Of a DNA stretch of 64,000 nucleotides, positions 1-12,901 are shown one piece after another. Origin of the DNA: Desmodesmus armatus (taxonomy: Eukaryota; Chlorophyta; Chlorophyceae; Sphaeropleales; Scenedesmaceae); contig VIIQ02000836.1 in the NCBI GenBank assembly GCA_007449985.2, forward strand, positions 1-64,000, given 5' to 3'. A program made the translations under genes and the position numbers. How positions within the stretch are numbered: the first letter of the stretch is position 1; every line of letters starts with the position of its first letter. A model generated the notes under the pieces. That model did no database searches. It saw nothing but the letters and a program-made list of their open reading frames with translations, and was not told where the DNA came from.

Positions 1-3000
1 GTCCGTGATGGTGCGCAGCGGTGGTGGTCCGGAAAAATCATCTGGTTGGCTCTGGTGAAAGACAAAAATAGTGTCTTCAAGCGTACCAACGTGCACCCCA
101 ATTGAGTCACAGAGCGGCGCGTAGCGGCGGGTTGATGTCGGTGGGTGCCGCGTGATGGTGCGCAGCGGTGGTGGTCCGGAAAATCATCTGGTTGGCTCTG
201 GTGAAAGACAAAATAGTGTCTTCAAGCGTACCAACATGCACCCCAATTGAGTCACAGAGCGGCGCGTAGCGGCGGGTTGATGTCGGTGGGTGCCGCGTGA
301 TGGTGCGCAGCGGTGGTGGTCCGGAAAAATCATCTGGTTGGCTCTGGTGAAAGACACAAATAGTGTCTTTAAGCGTACAACATGCACCCCAATTTTTTCT
401 GAGAGCAGTTACATTGGGCGGGACCAGCAACCGTGGTTCACTCAATAAAAGATCCAGTGGGAGGTGGGGCAACCTGTTGGGACACCACCCACGGCACCCC
501 TTGTGCAGGGGACACCATCGCAGGGCCATGCACCCCAATTGAGTCACAGAGCGGCGCGTAGCGGCGGGTTGATGTCGGTGGGTGCCGCGTGATGGTGCGC
601 AGCGGTGGTGGTCCGGAAAAATCATCTGGTTGGCTCTGGTGAAAGACAAAATAGTGTCTTCAAGCGTACCAACATGCACCCCAATTGAGTCACAGAGCGG
701 CGCGTAGCGGCGGGTTGATGTCGGTGGGTGCCGCGTGATGGTGCGCAGCGGTGGTGGTCCGGAAAAATCATCTGGTTGGCTCTGGTGAAAGACAAAAATA
801 GTGCCTTAAGCGTACCAACATGCACCCCAATTGAGTCACAGAGCGGCGCGTAGCGGCGGGTTGATGTCGGTGGGTGCCGCGTGATGGTGCGCAGCGGTGG
901 TGGTCCGGAAAAATCATCTGGTTGGCTCTGGTGAAAGACAAAAATAGTGTCTTCAAGCGTACCAACATGCACCCCAATTGAGTCACAGAGCGGCGCGTAG
1001 CGGCGGGTTGATGTCGGTGGGTGCCGCGTGATGGTGCGCAGCGGTGGTGGTCCGGAAAAATCATCTGGTGGCTCTGGTGAAAGACAAAAATAGTGTCTTC
1101 AAGCGTACCAACATGCACCCCAATTGAGTCACAGAGCGGCGCGTAGCGGCGGGTTGATGTCGGTGGGTGCCGCGTGATGGTGCGCAGCGGTGGTGGTCCG
1201 AAAAAATCATCGGTTGGCTCTGGTGAAAGACAAAATATGTCTTCAAGCGTACCAACATGCACCCAATTGAGTCACAGAGCGGCGCGTAGCGGCGGGTTGA
1301 TGTCGGTGGGTGCCGCGTGATGGTGCGCAGCGGTGGTGGTCCGGAAAAATCATCTGGTTGGCTCTGGTGAAAGACAAAAATAGTGTCTTCAAGCGTACCA
1401 ACATGCACCCCAATTGAGTCACAGAGCGGCGCGTAGCGGCAGGTTGATGTCGGTGGGTGCCGCGTGATGGTGCGCAGCGGTGGTGGTCCGGAAAAATCAT
1501 CTGGTTGGCTCTGGTGAAAGACAAAAATAGTGTCTTCAAGCGTACCAACGTGCACCCCAATTGAGTCACAGAGCGGCGTAGCGGCGGGTTGATGTCGGTG
1601 GGTGCCGCGTGATGGTGCGCAGCGGTGGTGGTCCGGAAAAATCATCTGGTTGGCTCTGGTGAAAGACAAAATAGTGTCTTCAAGCGTACCAACATGCACC
1701 CCAATTGAGTCACAGAGCGGCGCGTAGCGGCGGTTGATGTCGGTGGGTGCCGCGTGATGGTGCGCAGCGGTGGTGGTCCGGAAAAATCATCTGGTTGGCT
1801 CTGGTGAAAGACACAATAGTGTTTTTAAGCGTACAACATGCACCCAATTTTTTCTGAAGTGATCAGTTACATTGGGCGGGACCAAGCACCGGTGGTTCAT
1901 CAATAAAAGATCCAGTGGGAGGATGGGGCAACCTGTTGTGACACCACCCACGGCACCCCTTGTGCAGGGACCCATCGCAGGGCCATGCACCCCCAATTGA
2001 GTCACAGAGCGGCGCGTAGCGGCGGGTTGATGTCGGTGGGTGCCGCGTGATGGTGCGCAGCGGTGGTGGTCCGGAAAATCATCTGGTTGGCTCTGGTGAA
2101 AGACAAAATAGTGTCTTCAAGCGTACCAACATGCACCCCAATTGAGTCACAGAGCGGCGCGTAGCGGCGGGTTGATGTCGGTGGGTGCCGCGTGATGGTG
2201 CGCAGCGGTGGTGGTCCGGAAAAATCATCTGGTTGGCTCTGGTGAAAGACAAAATAGTGTCTTCAAGCGTACCAACATGCACCCCAATTGAGTCACAGAG
2301 CGGCGCGTAGCGGCGGTTGATGTCGGTGGGTGCCGCGTGATGGTGCGCAGCGGTGGTGGTCCGGAAAAATCATCTGGTTGGCTCTGGTGAAAGACAAAAA
2401 TAGTGTCTTCAAGCGTACCAACATGCACCCCAATTGAGTCACAGAGCGGCGCGTAGCGGCGGGTTGATGTCGGTGGGTGCCGCGTGATGGTGCGCAGCGG
2501 TGGTGGTCCGGAAAAATCATCTGGTTGGCTCTGGTGAAAGACAAAAATAGTGTCTTCAAGCGTACCAACGTGCACCCCAATTGAGTCACAGAGCGGCGCG
2601 TAGCGGCGGGTTGATGTCGGTGGGTGCCGCGTGATGGTGCGCAGCGGTGGTGGTCCGGAAAAATCATCTGGTTGGCTCTGGTGAAAGACAAAAATAGTGT
2701 CTTCAAGCGTACCAACATGCACCCCAATTGAGTCACAGAGCGGCGCGTAGCGGCGGGTTGATGTCGGTGGGTGCCGCGTGATGGTGCGCAGCGGTGGTGG
2801 TCCGGAAAAATCATCTGGTTGGCTCTGGTGAAAGACAAAAATAGTGTCTTCAAGCGTACCAACATGCACCCCAATTGAGTCACAGAGCGGCGCGTAGCGG
2901 CGGGTTGATGTCGGTGGGTGCCGCGTGATGGTGCGCAGCGGTGGTGGTCCGGAAAAATCATCTGGTTGGCTCTGGTGAAAGACAAAATAGTGTCTTCAAG

Positions 3001-6000
3001 CGTACCAACATGCACCCCAATTGAGTCACAGAGCGGCGCGTAGCGGCGGGTTGATGTCGGTGGGTGCCGCGTGATGGTGCGCAGCGGTGGTGGTCCGGAA
3101 AAATCATCTGGTTGGCTCTGGTGAAAGACAAAAATAGTGTCTTCAAGCGTACCAACATGCACCCCAATTGAGTCACAGAGCGGCGCGTAGCGGCGGGTTG
3201 ATGTCGGTGGGTGCCGCGTGATGGTGCGCAGCGGTGGTGGTCCGGAAAAATCATCTGGTTGGCTCTGGTGAAAGACAAAAATAGTGTCTTCAAGCGTACC
3301 AACATGCACCCCAATTGAGTCACAGAGCGGCGCGTAGCGGCGGGTTGATGTCGGTGGGTGCCGCGTGATGGTGCGCAGCGGTGGTGGTCCGGAAAAATCA
3401 TCTGGTTGGCTCTGGTGAAAGACAAAATAGTGTCTTCAAGCGTACCAACATGCACCCCAATTGAGTCACAGAGCGGCGCGTAGCGGCGGGTTGATGTCGG
3501 TGGGTGCCGCGTGATGGTGCGCAGCGGTGGTGGTCCGGAAAAATCATCTGGTTGGCTCTGGTGAAAGACAAAAATAGTGTCTTCAAGCGTACCAACATGC
3601 ACCCCAATTGAGTCACAGAGCGGCGCGTAGCGGCGGGTTGATGTCGGTGGGTGCCGCGTGATGGTGCGCAGCGGTGGTGGTCCGGAAAAATCATCTGGTT
3701 GGCTCTGGTGAAAGACAAAATAGTGTCTTCAAGCGTACCAACATGCACCCCAATTGAGTCACAGAGCGGCGCGTAGCGGCGGGTTGATGTCGGTGGGTGC
3801 CGCGTGATGGTGCGCAGCGGTGGTGGTCCGGAAAATCATCTGGTTGGCTCTGGTGAAAGACAAAAATAGTGTCTTCAAGCGTACCAACATGCACCCCAAT
3901 TGAGTCACAGAGCGGCGCGTAGCGGCGGGTTGATGTCGGTGGGTGCCGCGTGATGGTGCGCAGCGGTGGTGGTCCGGAAAAATCATCTGGTTGGCTCTGG
4001 TGAAAGACAAAATAGTGCCTTCAAGCGTACCAACATGCACCCCAATTGAGTCACAGAGCGGCGCGTAGCGGCGGGTTGATGTCGGTGGGTGCCGCGTGAT
4101 GGTGCGCAGCGGTGGTGGTCCGGAAAATCATCTGGTTGGCTCTGGTGAAAGACACAAATAGTGTTTTTAAGCGTACAACATGCACCCCAATTTTTTTCTG
4201 AGTGATCAGTTACATTGGGCGGGACCAAGCAACCGGGGTTCCGCAATAAAAAGATCCAGTGGGAGGATGGGCAACCTGTTGTGACCCCACCCACGGCACC
4301 CCTTGTGCAGGGACACCATCGCAGGGCCATGCACCCCAATTGAGTCACAGAGCGGCGCGTAGCGGCGGGTTGATGTCGGTGGGTGCCGCGTGATGGTGCG
4401 CAGCGGTGGTGGTCCGGAAAAATCATCTGGTTGGCTCTGGTGAAAGACAAAATAGTGTCTTCAAGCGTACCAACATGCACCCCAATTGAGTCACAGAGCG
4501 GCGCGTAGCGGCAGGTTGATGTCGGTGGGTGCCGCGTGATGGTGCGCAGCGGTGGTGGTCCGGAAAAATCATCTGGTTGGCTCTGGTGAAAGACAAAAAT
4601 AGTGTCTTCAAGCGTACCAACATGCACCCCAATTGAGTCACAGAGCGGCGCGTAGCGGCGGGTTGATGTCGGTGGGTGCCGCGTGATGGTGCGCAGCGGT
4701 GGTGGTCCGGAAAAATCATCTGGTTGCTCTGGTGAAAGACAAAATAGTGTCTTCAAGCGTACCAACATGCACCCCAATTGAGTCACAGAGCGGCGCGTAG
4801 CGGCGGGTTGATGTCGGTGGGTGCCGCGTGATGGTGCGCAGCGGTGGTGGTCCGAAAAATCATCTGGTTGGCTCTGGTGAAAGACAAAAATAGTGTCTTC
4901 AAGCGTACCAACATGCACCCCAATTGAGTCACAGAGCGGCGCGTAGCGGCGGGTTGATGTCGGTGGGTGCCGCGTGATGGTGCGCAGCGGTGGTGGTCCG
5001 GAAAAATCATCTGGTTGGCTCTGGTGAAAGACAAAAATAGTGTCTTCAAGCGTACCAACATGCACCCCAATTGAGTCACAGAGCGGCGCGTAGCGGCGGG
5101 TTGATGTCGGTGGGTGCCGCGTGATGGTGCGCAGCGGTGGTGGTCCGGAAAAATCATCTGGTTGGCTCTGGTGAAAGACAAAATAGTGTCTTCAAGCGTA
5201 CCAACATGCACCCCAATTGAGTCACAGAGCGGCGCGTAGCGGCGGGTTGATGTCGGTGGGTGCCGCGTGATGGTGCGCAGCGGTGGTGGTCCGGAAAAAT
5301 CATCTGGTTGGCTCTGGTGAAAGACAAAAATAGTGTCTTCAAGCGTACCAACATGCACCCAAATTGAGTCACAGAGCGGCGCGTAGCGGCGGGTTGATGT
5401 CGGTGGGTGCCGCGTGATGGTGCGCAGCGGTGGTGGTCCGGAAAAATCATCTGGTTGGCTCTGGTGAAAGACAAAAATAGTGTCTTCAAGCGTACCAACA
5501 TGCACCCCAATTGAGTCACAGAGCGGCGCGTAGCGGCAGGTTGATGTCGGTGGGTGCCGCGTGATGGTGCGCAGCGGTGGTGGTCCGGAAAAATCATCTG
5601 GTTGGCTCTGGTGAAAGACAAAAATAGTGTCTTCAAGCGTACCAACATGCACCCCAATTGAGTCACAGAGCGGCGCGTAGCGGCGGGTTGATGTCGGTGG
5701 GTGCCGCGTGATGGTGCGCAGCGGTGGTGGTCCGGAAAAATCATCTGGTTGGCTCTGGTGAAAGACAAAATAGTGTCTTCAAGCGTACCAACGTGCACCC
5801 CAATTGAGTCACAGAGCGGCGCGTAGCGGCGGTTGATGTCGGTGGGTGCCGCGTGATGGTGCGCAGCGGTGGTGGTCCGGAAAAATCATCTGGTTGGCTC
5901 TGGTGAAAGACAAAATAGTGTCTTCAAGCGTACCAACATGCACCCCAATTGAGTCACAGAGCGGCGCGTAGCGGCGGGTTGATGTCGGTGGGTGCCGCGT

Positions 6001-9000
6001 GATGGTGCGCAGCGGTGGTGGTCCGGAAAAATCATCTGGTTGGCTCTGGTGAAAGACAAAAATAGTGTCTTCAAGCGTACCAACATGCACCCCAATTGAG
6101 TCACAGAGCGGCGCGTAGCGGCGGTTTGATGTCGGTGGGTGCCGCGTGATGGTGCGCAGCGGTGGTGGTCCGGAAAAATCATCTGGTTGGCTCTGGTGAA
6201 AGACACAAATAGTGTTTTTAAGCGTACAACATGCACCCCATTTTTTCTGAAGTGATCAGTTACTTGGGCGGGACCAGCAACCGGTGGTTCACTCAATAAA
6301 AGATCCAGTGGGAGGATGGGGCAACCTGTTGTGACACCCAACCCACGCACCCCTTGTGCAGGGGACACTATCGCAGGCCATGCACCCCAATTGAGTCACA
6401 GAGCGGCGCGTAGCGGCGGGTTGATGTCGGTGGGTGCCGCGTGATGGTGCGCAGCGGTGGTGGTCCGGAAAAATCATCTGGTTGGCTCTGGTGAAAGACA
6501 AAATAGTGTCTTCAAGCGTACCAACATGCACCCCAATTGAGTCACAGAGCGGCGCGTAGCGGCGGGTTGATGTCGGTGGGTGCCGCGTGATGGTGCGCAG
6601 CGGTGGTGGTCCGGAAAAATCATCTGGTTGGCTCTGGTGAAAGACAAAAATAGTGTCTTCAAGCGTACCAACATGCACCCCAATTGAGTCACAGAGCGGC
6701 GCGTAGCGGCGGGTTGATGTCGGTGGGTGCCGCGTGATGGTGCGCAGCGGTGGTGGTCCGGAAAAATCATCTGGTTGGCTCTGGTGAAAGACAAAATAGT
6801 GTCTTCAAGCGTACCAACATGCACCCCAATTGAGTCACAGAGCGGCGCGTAGCGGCGGGTTGATGTCGGTGGGTGCCGCGTGATGGTGCGCAGCGGTGGT
6901 GGTCCGGAAAAATCATCTGGTTGGCTCTGGTGAAAGACAAAAATAGTGTCTTCAAGCGTACCAACGTGCACCCCAATTGAGTCACAGAGCGGCGCGTAGC
7001 GGCGGGTTGATGTCGGTGGGTGCCGCGTGATGGTGCGCAGCGGTGGTCCGGAAAAATCATCTGGTTGGCTCTGGTGAAAGACAAAATAGTGTCTTCAAGC
7101 GTACCAACATGCACCCCAATTGAGTCACAGAGCGGCGCGTAGCGGCGGGTTGATGTCGGTGGGTGCCGCGTGATGGTGCGCAGCGGTGGTGGTCCGGAAA
7201 AATCATCTGGTTGGCTCTGGTGAAAGACAAAAATAGTGTCTTCAAGCGTACCAACATGCACCCCAATTGAGTCACAGAGCGGCGCGTAGCGGCGGGTTGA
7301 TGTCGGTGGGTGCCGCGTGATGGTGCGCAGCGGTGGTGGTCCGGAAAATCATCTGGTTGGCTCTGGTGAAAGACAAAATAGTGTTTTCAAGCGTACAACA
7401 TGCACCCCAATTTTTTCTGAAGTGGCAGTACAGGGGCGGGACCAAGCAACGGTGGTTCACTCAATAAAAGATCCAGTGGGAGGATGGGGCAACCTGTGTG
7501 ACACAACCCACGGCACCCCTTGCAGGGGACACTATCGCAGGGCCATGCACCCCAATTGAGTCACAGAGCGGCGCGTAGCGGCGGGTTGATGTCGGTGGTG
7601 CCGCGTGATGGTGCGCAGCGGTGGTGGTCCGGAAAAATCATCTGGTTGGCTCTGGTGAAAGACAAAAATAGTCTTCAAGCGTACCACACATGCACCCCAA
7701 TTGAGTCACAGAGCGGCGCGTAGCGGCAGGTTGATGTCGGTGGGTGCCGCGTGATGGTGCGCAGCGGTGGTGGTCTGGAAAAATCATCTGGTTGGCTCTG
7801 GTGAAAGACAAAATAGTGTCTTCAAGCGTACCAACGTGCACCCCAATTGAGTCACAGAGCGGCACGTAGCGGCGGGTTGATTCGGTGGGTCCACTGATGG
7901 TGCAAGCAGCCGGTGGTGGTCGGAAAACATCTGGTTGGAACCTGGTGAACGACACCCCTAGTGCTTCAAGCGTACCAACGCCATGCACCCCAATTGAGTC
8001 ACAGAGCGGCGCGTAGCGGCGGGTTGATGTCGGTGGGTGCCGCGTGATGGTGCGCAGCGGTGGTGGTCCGGAAAAAATCATCTGGTTGCTCTGGTGAAAG
8101 ACAAAAATAGTGTCTTCAAGCGTACCAACATGCACCCCAATTGAGTCACAGAGCGGCGCGTAGCGGCGGGTTGATGTCGGTGGGTGCCGCTTGATGGTGC
8201 GCAGCGGTGGTGGTCCGGAAAAATCATCTGGTTGGCTTGGTGAAAGACAAAAATAGTGTCTTCAAGCGTACCAACATGCACCCCAATTGAGTCACAGAGC
8301 GGCGCGTAGCGGCGGGTTGATGTCGGTGGTGCCGCGTGATGGTGCGCAGCGGTGGTGGTCCGGAAAAATCATCTGGTTGGCTCTGGTGAAAGACAAAAAT
8401 AGTGCCTACAAGCGTACCAACATGCACCCCAATTGAGTCACAGAGCGGCGCGTAGCGGGGGTTGATGTCGGTGGGTGCCGCGTGATGGTGCGCAGCGGTG
8501 GTGGTCCGGAAAAAAATCATGGGTTGGCTCTGGTGAAAGACAAAAATAGTGTTTCAAGCGTACAACATGCACCTGAATTTTTTCTGAAGTGATCAGTTAC
8601 ATTGGGCGGGACCAAGCAACCGGTGGTTCACTTAATAAAAAGATCCAGTGGCGGATGGGGCAACCTGTGTGGACACCCACCCCACGGCACCCCTTGTGCA
8701 GGGGACACCATCGCAGTGGCCATGCACCAAATTGAGTCACAGAGCGGCGCGTAGCGGCGGGTTGATGTCGGTGGGTGCGCGTGATGGTGCGCAGCGGTGG
8801 TGGTCCGGAAAAATCATCTGGTTGGCTCTGGTGAAAGACAAAAATAGTGTCTTCAAGCGTACCAACATGCACCCCAATTGAGTCACAGAGCGGCGCGTAG
8901 CGGCGGGTTGATGTCGGTGGGTGCCGCGTGATGGTGGCGCCGCGGTGGTGGTCCGGAAAAATCATCTGTTGGCTCTGGTGAAAGACAAAAATAGTGCCTA

Positions 9001-9777
9001 CAAGCGTACCAACATGCACCCCAATTGAGTCACAGAGCGGCGCGTAGCGGCGGGTTGATGTCGGTGGGTGCCGCGTGATGGTGCGCAGCGGTGGTGGTCC
9101 GGAAAAATCATCCGGTTGGCTCTGGTGAAAGACAAAAATAGTGTCTTCAAGCGTACAACATGCAACCCAATTTTTTTGAAGTGATCAGTTACATTGGGCG
9201 GGACCAAGCAACGGTGGTTCACTCAATAAAAGATCCAGTGGGAGGATGGGGCAACATGTTGTGACACCCACCCCACGGCACCCCTTGTGCAGGGGACACC
9301 ATCGCAGGGCCATGCACCCCAATTGAGTCACAGAGCGGCGCGTAGCGGCGGGGTTGATGTCGGTGGGTGCCGCGTGTGATGGTGCGCAGCGGTGGTGGTC
9401 CGGAAAAATCATCTGGTTGGCTCTGGGGAAAGACAAAAATAGTGTCTTCAAGCGTACCAACATGCACCCCAATTGAGTCACAGAGCGGCGCGTAGCGGCG
9501 GGTTGATGTCGGTGGGTGCCGCGTGATGGTGCGCAGCGGTGGTGGTCCGGAAAAATCACCTGGTTGGCTCTGGTGAAAGACAAAAATAGTGCCTACAAGC
9601 GTACCAACATGCACCCCAATTGAGTCATTGAGCGGCGAGTAGCGGCGGGTTGATGTCGGTGGGTGCCGCGTGATGGTGCGCAGCGGTGGTGGTCCGGAAA
9701 AATCATCCGGTTGGCTCTGGTGAAAGACAAAAATAGTGTTTTCAAGCGTACAACATGCACCCCAATTTTTTCTGAAG
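1..9777. repeat. 147-bp satellite array, left domain with spacers
   Basis: Head-to-tail monomers with a 147-bp period; many are 146 bp through one A fewer in an A-run. I measured the period from successive GAGTCACAGAGCGG landmarks, for example at 2290, 2436, 2583 and 2730. Most monomers are near identical; changes are scattered single bases and homopolymer indels. Every few monomers the sequence after CACCCCAATT switches to a spacer of about 140 bp before monomers resume. Spacers lie near 391-530, 1846-1988, 4189-4330, 6240-6381, 7409-7545, 8575-8722, 9169-9311, and an eighth starts at 9764. I see no transcription unit. The long reverse-strand open frames are a by-product of a period divisible by three. 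Centromeric, pericentromeric or subtelomeric location is possible but not shown by the sequence. Confidence 0.95.
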
Positions 9778-12314
9778 AAGAAGAAGAAGAATGAAGGTGT
9801 TACACGGGTTTCTCAAGCAACTACGTTGCAACTGAACCCAGCCACGGATGGACACAACCAGCACGGAAGGGGGCCGTTCGGACAAACCCCACCATCAAAA
9901 GCTTGTCACGCACACTCAGTGTGCTTCCAGATTGCGAACACAGAGATATAATACACTGGAAGGACTGAATGGCGCCAACGGCACTGCTTCTCGCACCTGC
10001 AGGGTTGCGACAAGAAAGGGCGGACGGAACAGAAAACAGCGAACACACAGCTGCGAGCCACAAAACACTCCCACATGTTGCAGTGGGCGCACGTGGGGGC
10101 AACTTCACCGACACCACCAGTCGCTGCACTGTTCACAAGCCAGCAGGATAGAAGTCACACAGCAGCCAGCAACTCACATGTCACCACATGCAGAAGCTCA
10201 ATGCCTAACTACCCGCAAACCGTTGCCTCCTGACAGCACCACATGCCATGCAATGAAAGGCTGCTGTGTGAGCGCAAGCCCCTGCGCCCGCTTAGGGATG
10301 ATTGCAGAAACCGCCAAGTCAGCCAAGACGCGCCAAAACTCCCCAACAGCAGCACGCCCTGCAATGCGCTCTACCGTCAGCAGAGGCAACGCAGGACCTT
10401 CTGCTGCCACAGCCCACGCCACTCTGCGGCCGAAGTCAACAGCACCGATGCCAGCCAGACACACCATGTCCCACACAATATGATGCAACCGGGGATGAGG
10501 TTTCACCCCCATCCACAAAGCTGCACACTGCAGGCCGCGGTCAGCAGCCAACCAAGGGGGGGCGTCGCCCACCCGGTGAGCTCGCAACTGCCCCTCAATC
10601 TCCGCCCGCACCGCCCCTGCAACAGGACACTCCCAACAATGGTGCTGTACACCGGGCTCAGCAGCCCCACATGCTACACAAGAGGTGCCTGTGTGCATGC
10701 GCTGGGCCGTAGGGAACGCGTCGAGGGTGAGCCGCCATGCAGCCTCCTTGTGCTCATTAGGCACACGCAGCTTCCACCACCGCCGAAGCACCCGAGTGAC
10801 CTCGGGCAATTGGCCCACAATTGGCTGCAGCATATCAACAGACAACACCCTCTGACGGAAGGCAGCATGCCTGTCAGCAATGGCTGACAGCGCATCCAAG
10901 GATTGACACTGGGTAGCTAGCGACACAGTGAGGGCCTCAAGCTTCACCACATCCCCATTGCGAGTATGCCAGCCCAGATCAGCACACACCCTGTCCCTAG
11001 CTGCGGTAAGCTGAGCCTCCGAAACGGCCGGCAGCCGCCCGGATGGCCTACCCCGCAGCACTGCACGTGCTGCATCCTGCCACGCACTAGGGATGGCCGC
11101 GACCAACACAGCCAACTCCTCCCTAGCCACCACCATGTTAGCATACCTAGGGCGATGCTGCAACACAGGGTCCCACACATGCATCCTGTATGCCTCCTCC
11201 CTTGCCCCCAGGTCAGGAATGGAACAGATAGCCTCAACCAGCTGCAACCAATGCAGCGCCTGCCCTGCACATTGCAGCTGGGTGAGGCCCAACAAGTCAG
11301 GCACCACAAACTCCAACCCCACCATCACTTGCCGCTGCTGTCCATACCAGTCCCACTGCTCCCTCTGCGCCACCACCGGATTGGACCACAATGGGACATA
11401 GTAACACCACGGGCCGGGCTGGACCGGGTTAGCGCCCACATGGCGAATATACGGCAGAGCCCTGATGCCAAGGGCAAAAGCACGCAAGGGGTCTGGCAAC
11501 AGCTGGCCCCCAGCGTCCCTGAACAACCGACCCTTGTCACACAAGGCCAAGCCCCAATAACCCCCACCAGGCACCACCGGCACATGGTGCTGCAACAGCT
11601 CCCTGCTGACTGCAACCCAAGGCTTGCAAGCATCCCCCACCAACACTTGCACTGCCTCACAAGCCAGGCGAGAGTGAAGGTGGGCCCGCACTGGCAGCAG
11701 ACCCAAACCTCCCTCCCTAGGGTGGGCCTCCATACACGCCCTGGGCACCCTGGTGCCCGTCGCTGATCATCATCAGGGCCCAGGCCAGCATCAACAAGGG
11801 CAGAGGCCCATTTGATTAGTTGCCTGGCATGCTCAGCTGGCAGGGCCCCAGCAAAGTGTGCATGATACAACAGTGTGGAGATAGCGTACCCATTGAACGC
11901 GAAAGCCCGGCCAAACATGGACAGGTCAGGGATGCGGCTGATCTTCTGCACCCGTTCCCGCACAATGCTCAGCCGATGCTCCCAATCCACTCCAACCACC
12001 CCCACACTGCCAAAGACAACCCCCAGGCTTTTGCAGGTGTCACGCACCGCCATGCCTGCCACAGGGGCAGGATCCACCACCGCTTGGCCCAAAGGCAACA
12101 GTTGACACTTGGGTGGCTGCACCCGCTGGCCTGTGGCATCCCCATACACCGACAAATGCTCCAACAGGCCAGAAACATCAGCCTCCCCAGGCAGGAGGGG
12201 CTCCACATCATCCGCATACTGTGTGGCGACAAGCCTGCCGGCTGCGACATCAATACCAATGCCACACTGCTTGAGATGGCAGAGCAACGCCTGCCCTGCA
12301 AACAGGTACATCAC
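9778..12314 (-). mobile_element. Non-LTR retrotransposon (LINE) copy 1, 5'-truncated
   Basis: A reverse-strand LINE fragment that matches 17504-20028 almost base for base; I noticed only a handful of substitutions and one missing C. It is flanked by a 12-bp target-site duplication, TTTTTTCTGAAG, at 9766-9777 and 12315-12326, so it inserted into a satellite spacer by target-primed reverse transcription. The 3' end is on the left and ends in a short CTT-type simple repeat, seen on the plus strand as GAAGAAGAAG. The 5' end is truncated inside the RT domain, just upstream of the YADD region. No endonuclease domain remains. Confidence 0.93.
10198..12314 (-). pseudogene. Truncated, frameshifted LINE reverse transcriptase ORF
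   Basis: Encodes the part of the LINE polyprotein from just before the YADD catalytic motif to the C terminus, including the C-terminal zinc knuckle. Compared with copy 2 it lacks one C in the CACCC run near 11746-11750, which splits the frame into two overlapping pieces (about 11325-12314 and 10198-11748). The N-terminal RT motifs are missing because of the 5' truncation, so the copy is dead. The missing base lies in a homopolymer and could be an assembly error, but the truncation alone makes it non-functional. Confidence 0.9.
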
Positions 12315-12422
12315 TTTTTTCTGAAGTGATCAGTTACATTGGGCGGGACCAAGCAACCGGTGGTTCACTCAATAAAAAGATCCAGTGGGAGGATGGGGCA
12401 ACCTGTTGTGACACCCACCCCA

Positions 12423-12901
12423 GGGGGGGTAGCTTAATGGCTAAAGCACCCGGTTGATACCGGGGAGATCTGGGTTCAAATCCCAGCCCGCCCACCGGCA
12501 GCAGGAGGCAGCGGCAGGATGTATCTGTTGCAGCCCACAGCAGCATCTTACGCCTTGGTGCTGGTTGGTAGAAGACTTAGGAGGCAGCAGGAGGCGACTG
12601 GTCCACCCACAGCAGCGACTTGATAGTTGGCATGGTTAGTAGTTGGGTTAGTGCTGGAGGCTTTGATGGTAGAAGACTTAGACGTTAAAGCAGGTGCATG
12701 GTTGAGCCCTGGTGTCTGCTTCGTGCAGGCTGCGCTGCACAAGCGCCGCTCACATAATCATGTGGTGAGGGTGGTGGTGCCCCCTCAAAGGGTGGTGATT
12801 GTCAGGTTGCGCCATTCTCCTGCAAGAGCCAATGAGGGGTGGCAGTGGTTGCTTGACTCCGCTCATGTAACAAGCCTACCCTGAAAAAAAAAAAAAAAAA
12901 A
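12423..12901 (+). mobile_element. tRNA-derived SINE, copy 1
   Basis: A 479-bp element with a tRNA-like head, an unrelated body of about 390 bp and a poly(A) tail (12884-12901). It is flanked by a 10-bp target duplication, ACCCACCCCA, at 12413-12422 and 12902-12911. The head folds as a tRNA: GCTT/AAGC D-stem, an anticodon-like loop TTGATAC and a CTGGG/CCCAG T-stem, with one G-G mismatch each in the acceptor and anticodon stems. The internal pol III boxes are intact except for one B-box change. The 3' end does not resemble the LINE 3' end here, so another, poly(A)-using LINE probably mobilised it. Copy 2 is at 21029-21503. Confidence 0.92.
12430..12483 (+). promoter_or_regulatory. Pol III A and B boxes of SINE copy 1
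   Basis: The A box TAGCTTAATGGC is at 12430-12441 and the B box GGTTCAAATCC at 12473-12483. The B box differs from the canonical GGTTCGANTCC at one position (G to A), whereas copy 2 keeps the canonical form. Copy 1 may therefore be a weaker template. Confidence 0.75.

Noticed and set aside
107..9614. Many reverse-strand frames of 60-360 codons in the left satellite domain
   Set aside because: Same explanation; the frames begin and end where a monomer has an indel or a spacer begins.
1..9777. CRISPR array
   Set aside because: Repeats are 147 bp, contiguous and without short unique spacers, in a eukaryotic genome.
9848..11766. Plus-strand open frames over LINE copy 1 (up to 266 codons), mirrored in copy 2
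   Set aside because: They are antisense to the reverse transcriptase frame and have no domain of their own.
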